This document shows positions 8,382-16,660 of a stretch of 29,067 nt of DNA, piece by piece. A program made the position numbers and the translations under genes. Position 1 is the first letter of the stretch. Every line of letters begins with the position of its first letter. The notes beneath the pieces are model-generated. The model worked only from the letters and a program-made list of their open reading frames with translations, had not been told where the DNA came from and ran no database searches. Origin of the DNA: a virus. The DNA lies in IMG/VR virus record IMGVR_UViG_3300033143_002180, positions 1 to 29,067 of that record; one strand, written 5' to 3'.

Positions 8382-9206
8382 TTACTTCCTCAATTTACTA
8401 AAGTCCAAATCCGGATTCTTCTTACGCCACTCAGCGTAAGCAACAGGGTCATTCATAATAGCTGACAAAGCAGCTTGTGGTGTGCTATCACCACCCCTGC
8501 TACTATTAGCATTTAACCCACTAGTAGCAGTAGATTCAAATAAGTGACCATATTTATCGGTCAACTCCGCCATTCTTTTTAATACACCTTCAGGTGGTAA
8601 GTCTAAAGTTACAGGGTTACCGTCTTCATCTGAATCAGAAAACTTAACTCTTACTTCATAATTACCATTAGGCTGACCATCCACTAGCGACTGTGCTAAG
8701 TGTGTTTTCCCACCCAACATATCAACAATAACATCTGGGTTAATTGATTTTGCACCAACAGCAGCATCAAGTAATTCCCTACTTATCCTTGATTGAGTGT
8801 ATCTATTCTTCCAAGAATCTGCTTCCTTAGTAACCTTTTCGAGAAGCTTCACATGTTCTTTCTTATTTTTCTCTTGTTCTCGTTTTGATAACTCTTCTTT
8901 AGTTAAAAATTGATTTTGTAATTGTTCAATCTGTGCTTCAAGCTCTTCTTTCTGTTGAGCTGTGCCAGAGAACTGATCTTTAATAGTTGTTAACTGACCC
9001 ATTAACTCTTGATTCTGAGTAGTTAATTTTTTTCTATTATCAGACATCATCTTATTAAGTTCATCTTGGGCACCAGGTGTACCTTTAATATAATCAGATA
9101 ATGTTTTTGGCTCTTTAGGTGGTGGTGGATCACCAGGAGGTGGATCACCAGGAGGTGGATCACCTTCATACGCTAAACGCCATGCTTTAATACTTTTCTT
9201 TAACAT
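8382..9206 (-). CDS. Capsid scaffolding protein
   Basis: This encodes 274 residues; start at 9206 is preceded by TAGGAG. After a basic N-terminus there is a proline-rich repeat, GDPPPGDPPPGDPPPP (residues 15-30). A long Gln/Glu/Lys heptad region follows (about 45-145, with KEELEAQIEQLQNQF) and is very probably coiled coil. Then comes a small domain with SRELLDAAVGAKSINPDVIV. The C-terminus is short and charged (WRKKNPDLDFSKLRK), typical of the coat-binding tail of scaffolds. It lies immediately upstream of the coat gene. This order and architecture are standard for phage scaffolds of the minor structural type; it should be present in procapsids and lost from virions. The Pro-rich linker resembles that in the secreted protein at 27757-28572, but the rest does not. 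Confidence 0.82.
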   Translation of the reverse strand: MLKKSIKAWRLAYEGDPPPGDPPPGDPPPPKEPKTLSDYIKGTPGAQDELNKMMSDNRKKLTTQNQELMGQLTTIKDQFSGTAQQKEELEAQIEQLQNQFLTKEELSKREQEKNKKEHVKLLEKVTKEADSWKNRYTQSRISRELLDAAVGAKSINPDVIVDMLGGKTHLAQSLVDGQPNGNYEVRVKFSDSDEDGNPVTLDLPPEGVLKRMAELTDKYGHLFESTATSGLNANSSRGGDSTPQAALSAIMNDPVAYAEWRKKNPDLDFSKLRK

Positions 9207-9215
9207 TAGAAACTC

Positions 9216-9983
9216 CTAAGAAACCCTACTTAATTCAATAGCCTGAGGATCACACAAATAAGGCTTTAAATGTATCCAAGCTTCCGCACTAGGTATACCA
9301 GCCCTAATATACTCAGCCACAAAGGACGCATCGTAGGTAGAATGTGTCCCTAGATATTTGTTTTGAGTAATACCAATTGATTCGATTTCGTCCTGCATAT
9401 CCACATCATCAAGATACTTTAAAGAACATTCGTATGCTGCAAGTTCTAAGTCGAGTGGAACAACAGTATCAACACCCCGTGGAAATTGTAAAGACTGATC
9501 TTCATCGGTTTTTACCCCTGCAAAATTTAATCGATCAATAGCACGGGTAGCCATGATCAATGCTTTTTGCCTATCGTTAGCTAATGCTACCTCCCATGGG
9601 TCAGAGTTAAGACGTTGACTACCAAAATACAAATTAGCTCCAGTTATTGATCCATAGTAAGATATACTTCCTACTATACTACTTACACCAGTTATATAAC
9701 TATAATCTGGATCATCAACTGTGGCAATTGTAAATTGTGCTGGTACTGCTTCTATATGTGTAAACAGTAATCCTATAATATCCCCATCCATCTCAGCAGA
9801 TGTTAAAGCAATTGACCATTGACCATTACCTTCATGTACTGCTGAATTAGTTAATGATTGTTGAACACCACCGTCAATAGTCACAAAGCCATTAACAATA
9901 CCATTAAGTATAGCCGACCCATCCGACCTACTTATTAAGGCAAAAGTGAAACCATTAACAGATTTACCTTTTTCAAAACTCAT
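9216..9983 (-). CDS. Head-tail connector/adaptor fused to an N-terminal beta-domain
   Basis: This encodes 255 residues in two parts. Residues 1-90 form a beta-rich module (GFTFALISRSDGSAI, DGGVQQSL, HEGNGQWSIALTSAEMDGD), a type that recurs on phage structural proteins. Residues about 95-255 resemble the adaptor family that docks under the portal: a region around NLYFGSQRLNSDPWEVA, an Ala-rich helix with DRQKALIMATRAIDRLNFAG, a segment with QFPRGVDTVVP, and LAAYECSLKYLDD. The A-T-R-A-I-D-x-L and x-F-P-R pattern is common in adaptors of siphoviruses. The start overlaps the stop of the 1371-residue protein (ATGA). It is unusual that the connector precedes the scaffold and coat here rather than following them. 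Confidence 0.6.
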   Translation of the reverse strand: MSFEKGKSVNGFTFALISRSDGSAILNGIVNGFVTIDGGVQQSLTNSAVHEGNGQWSIALTSAEMDGDIIGLLFTHIEAVPAQFTIATVDDPDYSYITGVSSIVGSISYYGSITGANLYFGSQRLNSDPWEVALANDRQKALIMATRAIDRLNFAGVKTDEDQSLQFPRGVDTVVPLDLELAAYECSLKYLDDVDMQDEIESIGITQNKYLGTHSTYDASFVAEYIRAGIPSAEAWIHLKPYLCDPQAIELSRVS

Positions 9984-12900
9984 TGTTCTTGCTCACCAGT
10001 TACGAGTCTGTTTAAGTCCTTAGCGTAACTTGCTTTCCAACCAGGTATAACTTCATCAGTTATACTACCTGACATGTTAGCAGAGGATCCAAAAGATACA
10101 CTTAAGCCTCTAGTTATTTTTGTTGCTAATGTAACTGTTCCAGTACCATCGAAACCAGTTGTAAAAGCTTTATCGATATTTACAAAAGATGTAACGGTAG
10201 CTGTACTAACAAAAGCAGCAGCGAGAGACTGACTGAAACCTAAATTAGCTGTTAATGTACCTGTGCTATTTATTGCAATATTAAGTGGCTTACTACCACT
10301 TAACCTTGCTGTCATAGTTCCGAAGGAACTTACAGCAAAAGATAATTGTTTATTTACTCTTAAATCTGCTGCCATACTGCCAGAGGCAGTTATACTAGCA
10401 AAGAAACCTTCACTTGTTTTTAAAGCAGCTGTTACTGTAGCAGTTGACGTTATTGCAGCAACTAATGCTTTAGTAGCTGTAATATTAAAATCAGCTGTTA
10501 TAGTAGCAGAAGCAACTATACTTGTAGATAAAGCGGCTTTGTTTAATACTAATTCTGCCGTCATATTAGCGGCAGCAATGATAAACGCACCTAAAGGTTG
10601 CGTGGCACCTGATCTAACCCAAGCTGTCACAGTACCAGTAGAAATTATATCTGTTGATAAGGCGGCTTTATTATAATTTAAGGAACCAGTTAATATTCCG
10701 CTAGAAGTTATAGAAACATTAAAGTATTTAAAATTACCTGCATCTAACGATGCTACCATTACACCAGTAGCATTTATAGCAGCAGTTAATCCTCTAGTTC
10801 TATTTAAGTCCCCCGTCAAGGAACCAGTAGAAATTATAGCAGCAACTAACTGATGTGTTTCACCCTTAGTAACATCAGCCGTTAAGAAACCAGTAGAACT
10901 TATAGCAGCAGTTAGGCCCCTAGTTCTTTCTAAATCTGCCGTCAGAGTACCAGTTGAAGTTATAGCAGCAGTAAGTGTTTGCGTACCACCTGTAGTTATA
11001 TCTCCCGTAAGGGAACCAGTAGAAGTTATATCAGCAGCAAACTGCTTTACTCTGTTAAGGCTACCAGTTAACAAACCACTTGAAGTTATATTAGCAGATA
11101 AGGCTGCTTTATTAAGTGTAAGGTCACCAGTTAATAAGCCATTAGAAGTTACATGGAGATTGAAATTTTTAGAATTACCAGCATCAAGGTCTGCTGTCAT
11201 AGTACCAGAGGCAACTATGTCAGCAGCAAACTGTTCTGTTTTACTTAAAGTACCTGTTAAAGTACCACTGGAAACTATAGCAGATGTAAATGTTTTCTCT
11301 ACATCTAAGTTACCAGTTAAAGTACCAGTAGAAGTTATATCAACAGATAATGACTGTATACCACCTGTAGTAATATCTGCTACTAAAGTACCAGTGGAAG
11401 TTATATCAGTAGTAAATTGTTTTATTCTGTTAAGATTACCAGTTAATAAGCCACTGGAAACTATAACAGATGTTAATCCCCTAGTTCTTTCAATATCAGC
11501 AGTTAAAGTACCAGTAGAAGTTATATCAGCAGCAAGTGCTTTAGATGCTGTTGTAGTAATATCTGCTACTAAAGTACCAGTAGAAGTTATATCAGCAGCA
11601 AACTGCTTTATACGGTTAAGGCTACCAGTTAATAAGCCATTGGAAATTATATCAGCAGATAGGGCTGCTTTATTAAGTATTAAGTCCCCAGTTAATAAGC
11701 CACTGGAAGTTATATGTAGATTAAAGTTTTTAGAATTACCAGCATCAAGATCAGCTACTAATGTACCAGTAGCATTTATTGCAGCAGCTAATTGTCTAGT
11801 TCTAGTTAAATCCCCAGTTAATAATCCACTAGAAACTATGGCAGATGCAAATGTTTTCTCTACATTTAAAATACCAGTTAAAGTACCAGTAGAAGTTATA
11901 TCAGCAGCAAGTGCTTTAGCTGCACCTTTAGTTACATCTCCCGTCAAGGTTCCAGTTGAAGTTATATCAGTAGCAAACTGTCTAGTTCTATATAAATCCC
12001 CAGTTAATAAGCCACTAGAAGTTATAGCAGATGATAAAGCTGCTTTATTATAATTTAAATCAGCAGTTAAAGTTCCACTGGAAGTTATATCAGTAGTAAG
12101 TGCTTCTATAACAGCAGCAATAGTGACATCAGCTGTCATTAAGCCACTAGAAACTATACTTGTTATAAAGAATTTTCTAGGATCAACATATATAACCTCG
12201 ACACCTAATTGAGTTACTCTTGCTTTAGGCGTACCGTAGTCTAAGCGTATGACTTCGACCGCTTGTTGAGTGACTCTGGCCTTAGGTGTACCAACATTTA
12301 AATATACTACTTCAGAACCTTGTTGTGTTAAGCGAGCCTTAGCTACACTATCTCTACTTAAATCTCCTGTTAGTAAGCCTGAACCAGTAAAATCAGCAGC
12401 TAATTGATGTGTTGCATTTTCCCACAGATTAGCAGTTACTACACCTGAGCCAGTAAAATCAACAGAAAGAGCCTCTATAACCTGACCCTGTTTTTGTAGA
12501 TCAGCTGTTACTAACGCTGAACCAGTTATAGCAACAATTAATGGTTCATAATTAGGTATATGAATAACTTCAAGATATTGACCAGTGACTCTGGCAGTAG
12601 TTGTTTCTGTTACTGTATAAATAACTTCAAGGGGTAAGTGCGTTACCCTAAGGTGATTACTCTCAGCAATAAATTTTGTAATATCAGCAGTTACTAAGGC
12701 GGTTGAAGTTATAGCAGCAGATAGTGCTACTTCATAATTTAGATTCCCCGTCAGGGAGGCGGTTGAAATTATATCAGATGTAAGACCTCTAGTTCTTTTG
12801 TAATCAGCCGTCATAGTGCCAGAGGCAGTTATATCAGCTGATAACGATTCTGTAGAACCTGTTGAAAGATCACCCGTTAATAAAACACTGGAAGTTATAT

Positions 12901-14095
12901 CAGCAGTTAATTGTCTTTCTCTAGTTACGTCAGCCGTTAAAGTACCAGAGGCAACTATAGCAACTGATAATGATCTAGTTCTTTTTACATCACCCGTTAA
13001 TAAGGCACTGGAAGTTATATTAGAAGTTAATGTTTTAGTTGCACCTGCATTAATATCAGCAGTTACTAAAACATTTGAAGTTATATCTGAAGTTAAATAC
13101 CTAATTCTTTTAGAATCAGCTGTTAAAGTACCAGAAGCAACTATAGCAGTAGTTAAGCCTTTATATCTTTTTACATCAGCTGTCATAGTTCCTGAAGAAA
13201 CTATATCAACTAAAAGGTACTCTGTTATTATCTCTGATAGGTCAGCCGTTACAGTAGCAGTAGATGTTATATCAGAAGCTAATTGTCTTTCCCTATACAA
13301 TAAAGCTGCCATATTACCACTGGCAACTATGTCAGATGTGAACTGACATTTTCTACCAATGTTGGCTACCATTAAGACATTAGAAGTTATATCAGTTGTT
13401 ACACCTCTGATTCTTTTTACATCTGCTGTTACTAAGCCTGAACCAGTTACAGCAGCAACTAATTGCTCTGTTACTGGTTCATCTGCTTCCTTAAATGATA
13501 TACCAATTAAGCCCCAGTCATCAGCAGAAATATTAAAGCCTACGGCTTTGCTACCTGCTGTACCACCATCTAAATCATACTCAGTGCCCCATACCTGATT
13601 ACCGGCATCATAAGTATGGACTAATGTATAATTTGTACCCGCCGTAGGCGGAGTACGGTAGCCATGGCCTAATCCACCATATATAAGAGCATTATCAACA
13701 ACCGTCAGGTTAAGTGTTGGGTTAGCTGTAGTACCTGTGGCACTATTAGAATTATCATAAGCTGCTGTTTTTAATGTAGCTACATCAAAAGAAGTAATAC
13801 TTGCTTGAATATTGAGTAAGCCTGTGTTAGGTATACTTAATGTATTTGAACCAGTTGATGGCTCAATAACATACCATACCTCAACACCTGCTTCAATTGA
13901 TACTTGGAAACCTTGGCCACTATCGACCATTGGTAAAGAGTTATAGGTGGGAGCCCCACCTGCACGTGCTACAGCATTACGGATAAAAATAGTCAATACA
14001 AGTAGCTTACAACTGCTACCACACGAATGTGTGGTATCATTTGGGTTAGCAGCACCATAAGTGCCCTGCGTACTTGTATCAACAGTAAAAGCCAT
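9980..14095 (-). CDS. Giant repeat protein, putative fibre or decoration (1371 aa)
   Basis: Residues 1-207 form an N-terminal domain rich in Gly, Thr and Asn, ending WGLIGISFKEAD, that is probably a beta-sandwich. From about 211 to 1340 there are about 50 copies of a roughly 21-residue repeat with core A-D-I-T-S-T-G-T-L-T-A-D-L, joined by basic linkers such as NRIKQF or ERTRGL. Two interruptions carry a different motif, R-V-T-x-x-x-x-E-V-I-Y (two copies near residue 490, three near 600). The C-terminus (GWKASYAKDLNRLVTGEQEQ) is non-repetitive. A beta-solenoid or extended fibre is likely. The protein is rich in Ser, Thr, Ala and Leu and has no transmembrane segment. The start codon overlaps the stop of a sulfotransferase gene by one base, so the two are made together. 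A role at the virion surface is inferred from neighbours; no enzymatic domain is seen. Confidence 0.6.
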   Translation of the reverse strand: MAFTVDTSTQGTYGAANPNDTTHSCGSSCKLLVLTIFIRNAVARAGGAPTYNSLPMVDSGQGFQVSIEAGVEVWYVIEPSTGSNTLSIPNTGLLNIQASITSFDVATLKTAAYDNSNSATGTTANPTLNLTVVDNALIYGGLGHGYRTPPTAGTNYTLVHTYDAGNQVWGTEYDLDGGTAGSKAVGFNISADDWGLIGISFKEADEPVTEQLVAAVTGSGLVTADVKRIRGVTTDITSNVLMVANIGRKCQFTSDIVASGNMAALLYRERQLASDITSTATVTADLSEIITEYLLVDIVSSGTMTADVKRYKGLTTAIVASGTLTADSKRIRYLTSDITSNVLVTADINAGATKTLTSNITSSALLTGDVKRTRSLSVAIVASGTLTADVTRERQLTADITSSVLLTGDLSTGSTESLSADITASGTMTADYKRTRGLTSDIISTASLTGNLNYEVALSAAITSTALVTADITKFIAESNHLRVTHLPLEVIYTVTETTTARVTGQYLEVIHIPNYEPLIVAITGSALVTADLQKQGQVIEALSVDFTGSGVVTANLWENATHQLAADFTGSGLLTGDLSRDSVAKARLTQQGSEVVYLNVGTPKARVTQQAVEVIRLDYGTPKARVTQLGVEVIYVDPRKFFITSIVSSGLMTADVTIAAVIEALTTDITSSGTLTADLNYNKAALSSAITSSGLLTGDLYRTRQFATDITSTGTLTGDVTKGAAKALAADITSTGTLTGILNVEKTFASAIVSSGLLTGDLTRTRQLAAAINATGTLVADLDAGNSKNFNLHITSSGLLTGDLILNKAALSADIISNGLLTGSLNRIKQFAADITSTGTLVADITTTASKALAADITSTGTLTADIERTRGLTSVIVSSGLLTGNLNRIKQFTTDITSTGTLVADITTGGIQSLSVDITSTGTLTGNLDVEKTFTSAIVSSGTLTGTLSKTEQFAADIVASGTMTADLDAGNSKNFNLHVTSNGLLTGDLTLNKAALSANITSSGLLTGSLNRVKQFAADITSTGSLTGDITTGGTQTLTAAITSTGTLTADLERTRGLTAAISSTGFLTADVTKGETHQLVAAIISTGSLTGDLNRTRGLTAAINATGVMVASLDAGNFKYFNVSITSSGILTGSLNYNKAALSTDIISTGTVTAWVRSGATQPLGAFIIAAANMTAELVLNKAALSTSIVASATITADFNITATKALVAAITSTATVTAALKTSEGFFASITASGSMAADLRVNKQLSFAVSSFGTMTARLSGSKPLNIAINSTGTLTANLGFSQSLAAAFVSTATVTSFVNIDKAFTTGFDGTGTVTLATKITRGLSVSFGSSANMSGSITDEVIPGWKASYAKDLNRLVTGEQEQ
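10060..13465 (-). repeat. Coding tandem repeat, about 63 bp unit, about 50 copies
   Basis: The repeats encode the 21-residue units of the giant protein. Copies are diverged overall, but blocks are far more alike: a stretch at about 11031-11190 recurs at about 11592-11750, offset by 561 bp (187 codons) and mostly identical. This indicates recent duplication of a multi-repeat block. Confidence 0.9.
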
Positions 14096-14964
14096 TACAC
14101 TAAGATTGCTCTCTTAGTTGTTAATTCGTAATCAAACTCTTCCATCATCTCACTATGGTCTTCCTCGATTTTAGTCACTTGCTCCTTAGTTAATATGTCT
14201 TTCCATTGATTAGCTTTGCCAACTCTAAAGAATTTACCACTTGCACTATTTTCACTTAACTCTGCGAAACCATTCTCTTCCTCATGTTTACGTAAGTTCT
14301 TAAAAGTGTTTTCTTTAATAGCAAAATCTAATCTATCTTGGTCAACTGGCATAGTTAAGAATTGTATTACTTTTGTAAATTCTTCATGTGGCTTATCTAA
14401 TAAGTCTTCAAATTTTAATACTAATGTTTTAATATTTTCATTAAGTTTGGTCCATGTCTTAACATGCTCTGACCAAGTTAAAAGTATGTGATGTAAGTTA
14501 TCTTTATTTTTAAGTGCAAATTTTATGTTACACATATGGGCAATAGCTTCATCAATATCTTCACCCAAATGATCAGCAAAACTAACAGCAATATCTCTTG
14601 GGTCTCTGACAAGATATACTGCCCCTCTACTCAACTGAAATGGGCAAACAGGAATATCATTGACAGCTATTTTCGCATGATGTGTTTTTAATACTATATC
14701 TCTTGTAGCATAGACATTAAGGAAATTAAGTAAGGTCGCTGGTCTATAATATGATTGCTCTTCAAATGTCATCCGATCTAACGGTCTGGCACAAGTTATT
14801 TGTACAACCTGTGAAGTTAAATCGTTATATGCAAACTGGAAAGCACTATTAATGTCAATAGGGAAACCAGACACATAAGAATTAATAAACATACGCAACC
14901 AAGTATTACCACTTTTAGGGTAACTAGCGAACCACCATATTTTTCTTTCTGACGGATGGATCAT
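14095..14964 (-). CDS. PAPS-dependent sulfotransferase (second of pair)
   Basis: This encodes 289 residues with the sulfotransferase fold signature (PF00685). The 5'-phosphosulfate loop is SYPKSGNTW at residues 14-22, with Lys17 as the phosphate-contacting lysine. A K-T-H triad, KTHHAK at 93-98, supplies the candidate catalytic histidine. The 3'-phosphate site is VRDPRDIAVS at 119-128, with Arg120 and Ser128. Near the C-terminus, FFRVGKANQWKDILT (about 246-260) corresponds to the R-K-G-x-x-G-D-W-K region. The length is normal for a soluble sulfotransferase, and there is no signal peptide or TM segment, so it would act in the host cytoplasm using host PAPS. The start overlaps the stop of the upstream sulfotransferase by four bases; the stop overlaps the start of the giant repeat protein. 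The acceptor is unknown: host glycan, metabolite or virion protein are all possible. Confidence 0.88.
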   Translation of the reverse strand: MIHPSERKIWWFASYPKSGNTWLRMFINSYVSGFPIDINSAFQFAYNDLTSQVVQITCARPLDRMTFEEQSYYRPATLLNFLNVYATRDIVLKTHHAKIAVNDIPVCPFQLSRGAVYLVRDPRDIAVSFADHLGEDIDEAIAHMCNIKFALKNKDNLHHILLTWSEHVKTWTKLNENIKTLVLKFEDLLDKPHEEFTKVIQFLTMPVDQDRLDFAIKENTFKNLRKHEEENGFAELSENSASGKFFRVGKANQWKDILTKEQVTKIEEDHSEMMEEFDYELTTKRAILV

Positions 14965-15740
14965 AAATACTTACAACCTTTCATTGTTTTACCGTGATGT
15001 TCCTCAATAAGCTTAGTTTGTTTCTTTGTTAGATACTTTTTCCATTGATTCGCCTCACCCATTCTAAAGAAATTACATGCCCCGCCTCTCTCGGTGAAAC
15101 CATTTTCTATTTCTAATTTTTTAAGATTATTGAAACTAGCTTCTTTAATAGCAAATTTTACTCTTTCTTCACTATGTCGCGGTAAATATAATACTTTTAT
15201 TATGGCTTTAAAAGCCGCTTCTGTATGCTCTAGTAAGTCTTCATATTTAAAGCCTTTCAGATTTGTGTTCCACCAAGAGTCTACATGTGTTGACCAACTA
15301 CTTAGTACATGACCCATGTTATTAACTTTTGATGATATAAAACACGATTCATCATTCATAAAGTCTATTGCTTCATCTATCTCTATACTATAATGTTTAG
15401 ATAAGCTTATAACTACGTCTCTTGGGTCTCTTATTACGTAAATACCACCATTAGTTTTACTTAAAGGTATTAATCTTTTATCCTTGACTTTAACATTAGC
15501 GTTATGTGTTTTTATACATATGTTTTCTAGCTTACTTATGGACTCATTATAATTACCTAAGTATTCATAAAGATCTTTAGCTTTAGGATGTAAATCAGGT
15601 TGTATATCACTTATTACAAATTGTTTATCGGTATTTATGTCTATTTTCTCACCTGTTAGGTAAGCTAATAGAAACATTCTTACCCAGGTGTTACCGCTTT
15701 TTGGGTAGCTTGCGAGCCACCATATGTTACCAAGTTTCAT
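14961..15740 (-). CDS. PAPS-dependent sulfotransferase (first of pair)
   Basis: This encodes 259 residues, a diverged paralogue of the next gene. The 5'-phosphosulfate loop is SYPKSGNTW at 11-19. The K-T-H motif is KTHNAN at 77-82. The 3'-phosphate site is IRDPRDVVIS at 103-112. The C-terminal FFRMGEANQWKKYLT matches the equivalent segment of the neighbour. Both retain all cofactor-binding motifs, so both should be active rather than one being decayed. The protein stops about 30 residues earlier than its partner. No strong Shine-Dalgarno precedes the start at 15740. A dispersed TACTGGA repeat lies in the short gap before the gene. Having two complete enzymes side by side suggests either two acceptors or a heterodimer; this is inference. 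Confidence 0.88.
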   Translation of the reverse strand: MKLGNIWWLASYPKSGNTWVRMFLLAYLTGEKIDINTDKQFVISDIQPDLHPKAKDLYEYLGNYNESISKLENICIKTHNANVKVKDKRLIPLSKTNGGIYVIRDPRDVVISLSKHYSIEIDEAIDFMNDESCFISSKVNNMGHVLSSWSTHVDSWWNTNLKGFKYEDLLEHTEAAFKAIIKVLYLPRHSEERVKFAIKEASFNNLKKLEIENGFTERGGACNFFRMGEANQWKKYLTKKQTKLIEEHHGKTMKGCKYL

Positions 15741-15775
15741 ATCAATAACCTAATATCCCTTATTATATTTTTAAA

Positions 15776-15789
15776 TACTGGATACTGGA
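15776..15789. repeat. Dispersed TACTGGA repeat, two tandem copies
   Basis: Two direct TACTGGA heptamers abut the TAG stop of the Gp80-like gene. The stretch 15771-15791 (TTAAATACTGGATACTGGACT on the plus strand) differs at two positions from 27367-27387, showing common origin. Confidence 0.7.
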
Positions 15790-16227
15790 CTAGGCTAATG
15801 TTACAGTAATAGCACCAGTAGTAAATTCAGCAGTGTCACCACTGTCAATAGCTTTACCCGTATCAACAGTAGAGTAGAACCACATTTCACCAGTATTATA
15901 AGTAGCATTATCAACGATAGCACAACTACCTACAGTACCCCAAGAACCAGTAGCTTGCGGATATGTAATAGCGGTAGCATTATCCGTTTGACCATCACCA
16001 CCAGCTGTAGCAGTCCAATTAGCATCAAGTGGAGCTAATGCCTGACGAGCATAGGTATCAGTGGTAACGACTTCAACACCAGTACCAGTAGTAAAGATAG
16101 CGGTATCGCCGTCAATTGGTGTCGTAGTGCACAGTGCTATTGCCACTACTGAAGGCTTTGCGAATGTTGCCGTCCTGAACAGATGGCCGATCAATGTGTC
16201 TTCCAAATAATCTGACATTTCCGACAT
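15790..16227 (-). CDS. Gp80-like phage structural (tail fibre-associated) protein
   Basis: This encodes 145 residues beginning MSEMSDYLEDTLIGHLFRT. The pattern S-D-Y-L-E, then h-F-R-x-x-x-F-x-x-P and V-A-I-A-L, is characteristic of a small phage protein family often called Gp80-like. Later family features are also present: a Y-A-R-Q segment (DTYARQAL), an N-A-T-A-I-T-Y-P-Q-A-T-G-S-W-G block and a C-terminal G-A-I-T-V-T-L. Members are found among virion genes, often near fibres, and are predicted beta-rich. The ATG at 16227 has AAGGAG seven bases upstream. It begins 116 bases before the previous gene ends. The virion role is family-based; the precise position in the particle is unknown. Confidence 0.7.
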   Translation of the reverse strand: MSEMSDYLEDTLIGHLFRTATFAKPSVVAIALCTTTPIDGDTAIFTTGTGVEVVTTDTYARQALAPLDANWTATAGGDGQTDNATAITYPQATGSWGTVGSCAIVDNATYNTGEMWFYSTVDTGKAIDSGDTAEFTTGAITVTLA

Positions 16228-16660
16228 TTGTAATCTCCTTCTCAGAGTTTTCAGGGTGTTGGTCTAAAACAAAATCGGGACTCAATTTACCAAGCTCGAT
16301 GGCTGCTTTGGCCCGTTTTACAAAAGTTTGTATTGTCACCCCATACAACCAAACTCTTATAGGTTCGACCGTAGCATCAACATAAATTTTTCTTTTATCA
16401 CCCACTGGTTCACCAATAAGCAAACTAGCATGTGCATATCTGAGAATATGTGATTTAAACATCTCCTCTTCAGTGACATCCATTTTACCATGTATGACAT
16501 GTGTCCCATCAGTATAAAAAGTTATTTTTTTACCTAATATTCTACAAGTAGCCAATACATTTGCTTTACTACCTTCAGAAACATCACCTTGATGTCTTAA
16601 TAACCTCTTCATCATTAAGGAAGGCTTCATATGTGCTACAAATTGTTTTACTTTAGCCAC
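16112..16660 (-). CDS. Unknown phage protein, long overlap with next gene
   Basis: This encodes 182 residues that I do not recognise. The N-terminus is basic (MAKVKQFVAHMKPSLMMKRL). A central part with GKKITFYTDGTHVIHGKMDV and a helical segment VKRAKAAIELGKLSPDF suggest a mixed alpha/beta fold. There is no TM segment, signal or obvious catalytic motif. Its start overlaps the end of the previous gene by eight bases. Its final 38 codons share DNA with the start of the Gp80-like gene in another frame, so the C-terminus is constrained by two proteins or is dispensable. A role in virion assembly is suggested only by position. Confidence 0.6.
   Translation of the reverse strand: MAKVKQFVAHMKPSLMMKRLLRHQGDVSEGSKANVLATCRILGKKITFYTDGTHVIHGKMDVTEEEMFKSHILRYAHASLLIGEPVGDKRKIYVDATVEPIRVWLYGVTIQTFVKRAKAAIELGKLSPDFVLDQHPENSEKEITNVGNVRLFGRHIDRPSVQDGNIRKAFSSGNSTVHYDTN

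Noticed and set aside
11160-12053. Long plus-strand open frame (297 codons) and similar ones at 10263-10676 and 12816-13346
   Set aside because: They lie antisense to the giant repeat protein. The repetitive coding DNA simply lacks stops in this frame, and the products are V-P-V-E-V-I-S strings with no ribosome site.
10060-13465. Possible CRISPR array, because of many regular repeats
   Set aside because: The repeats have no unique spacers of constant length, are diverged, and are in frame with a single long protein.
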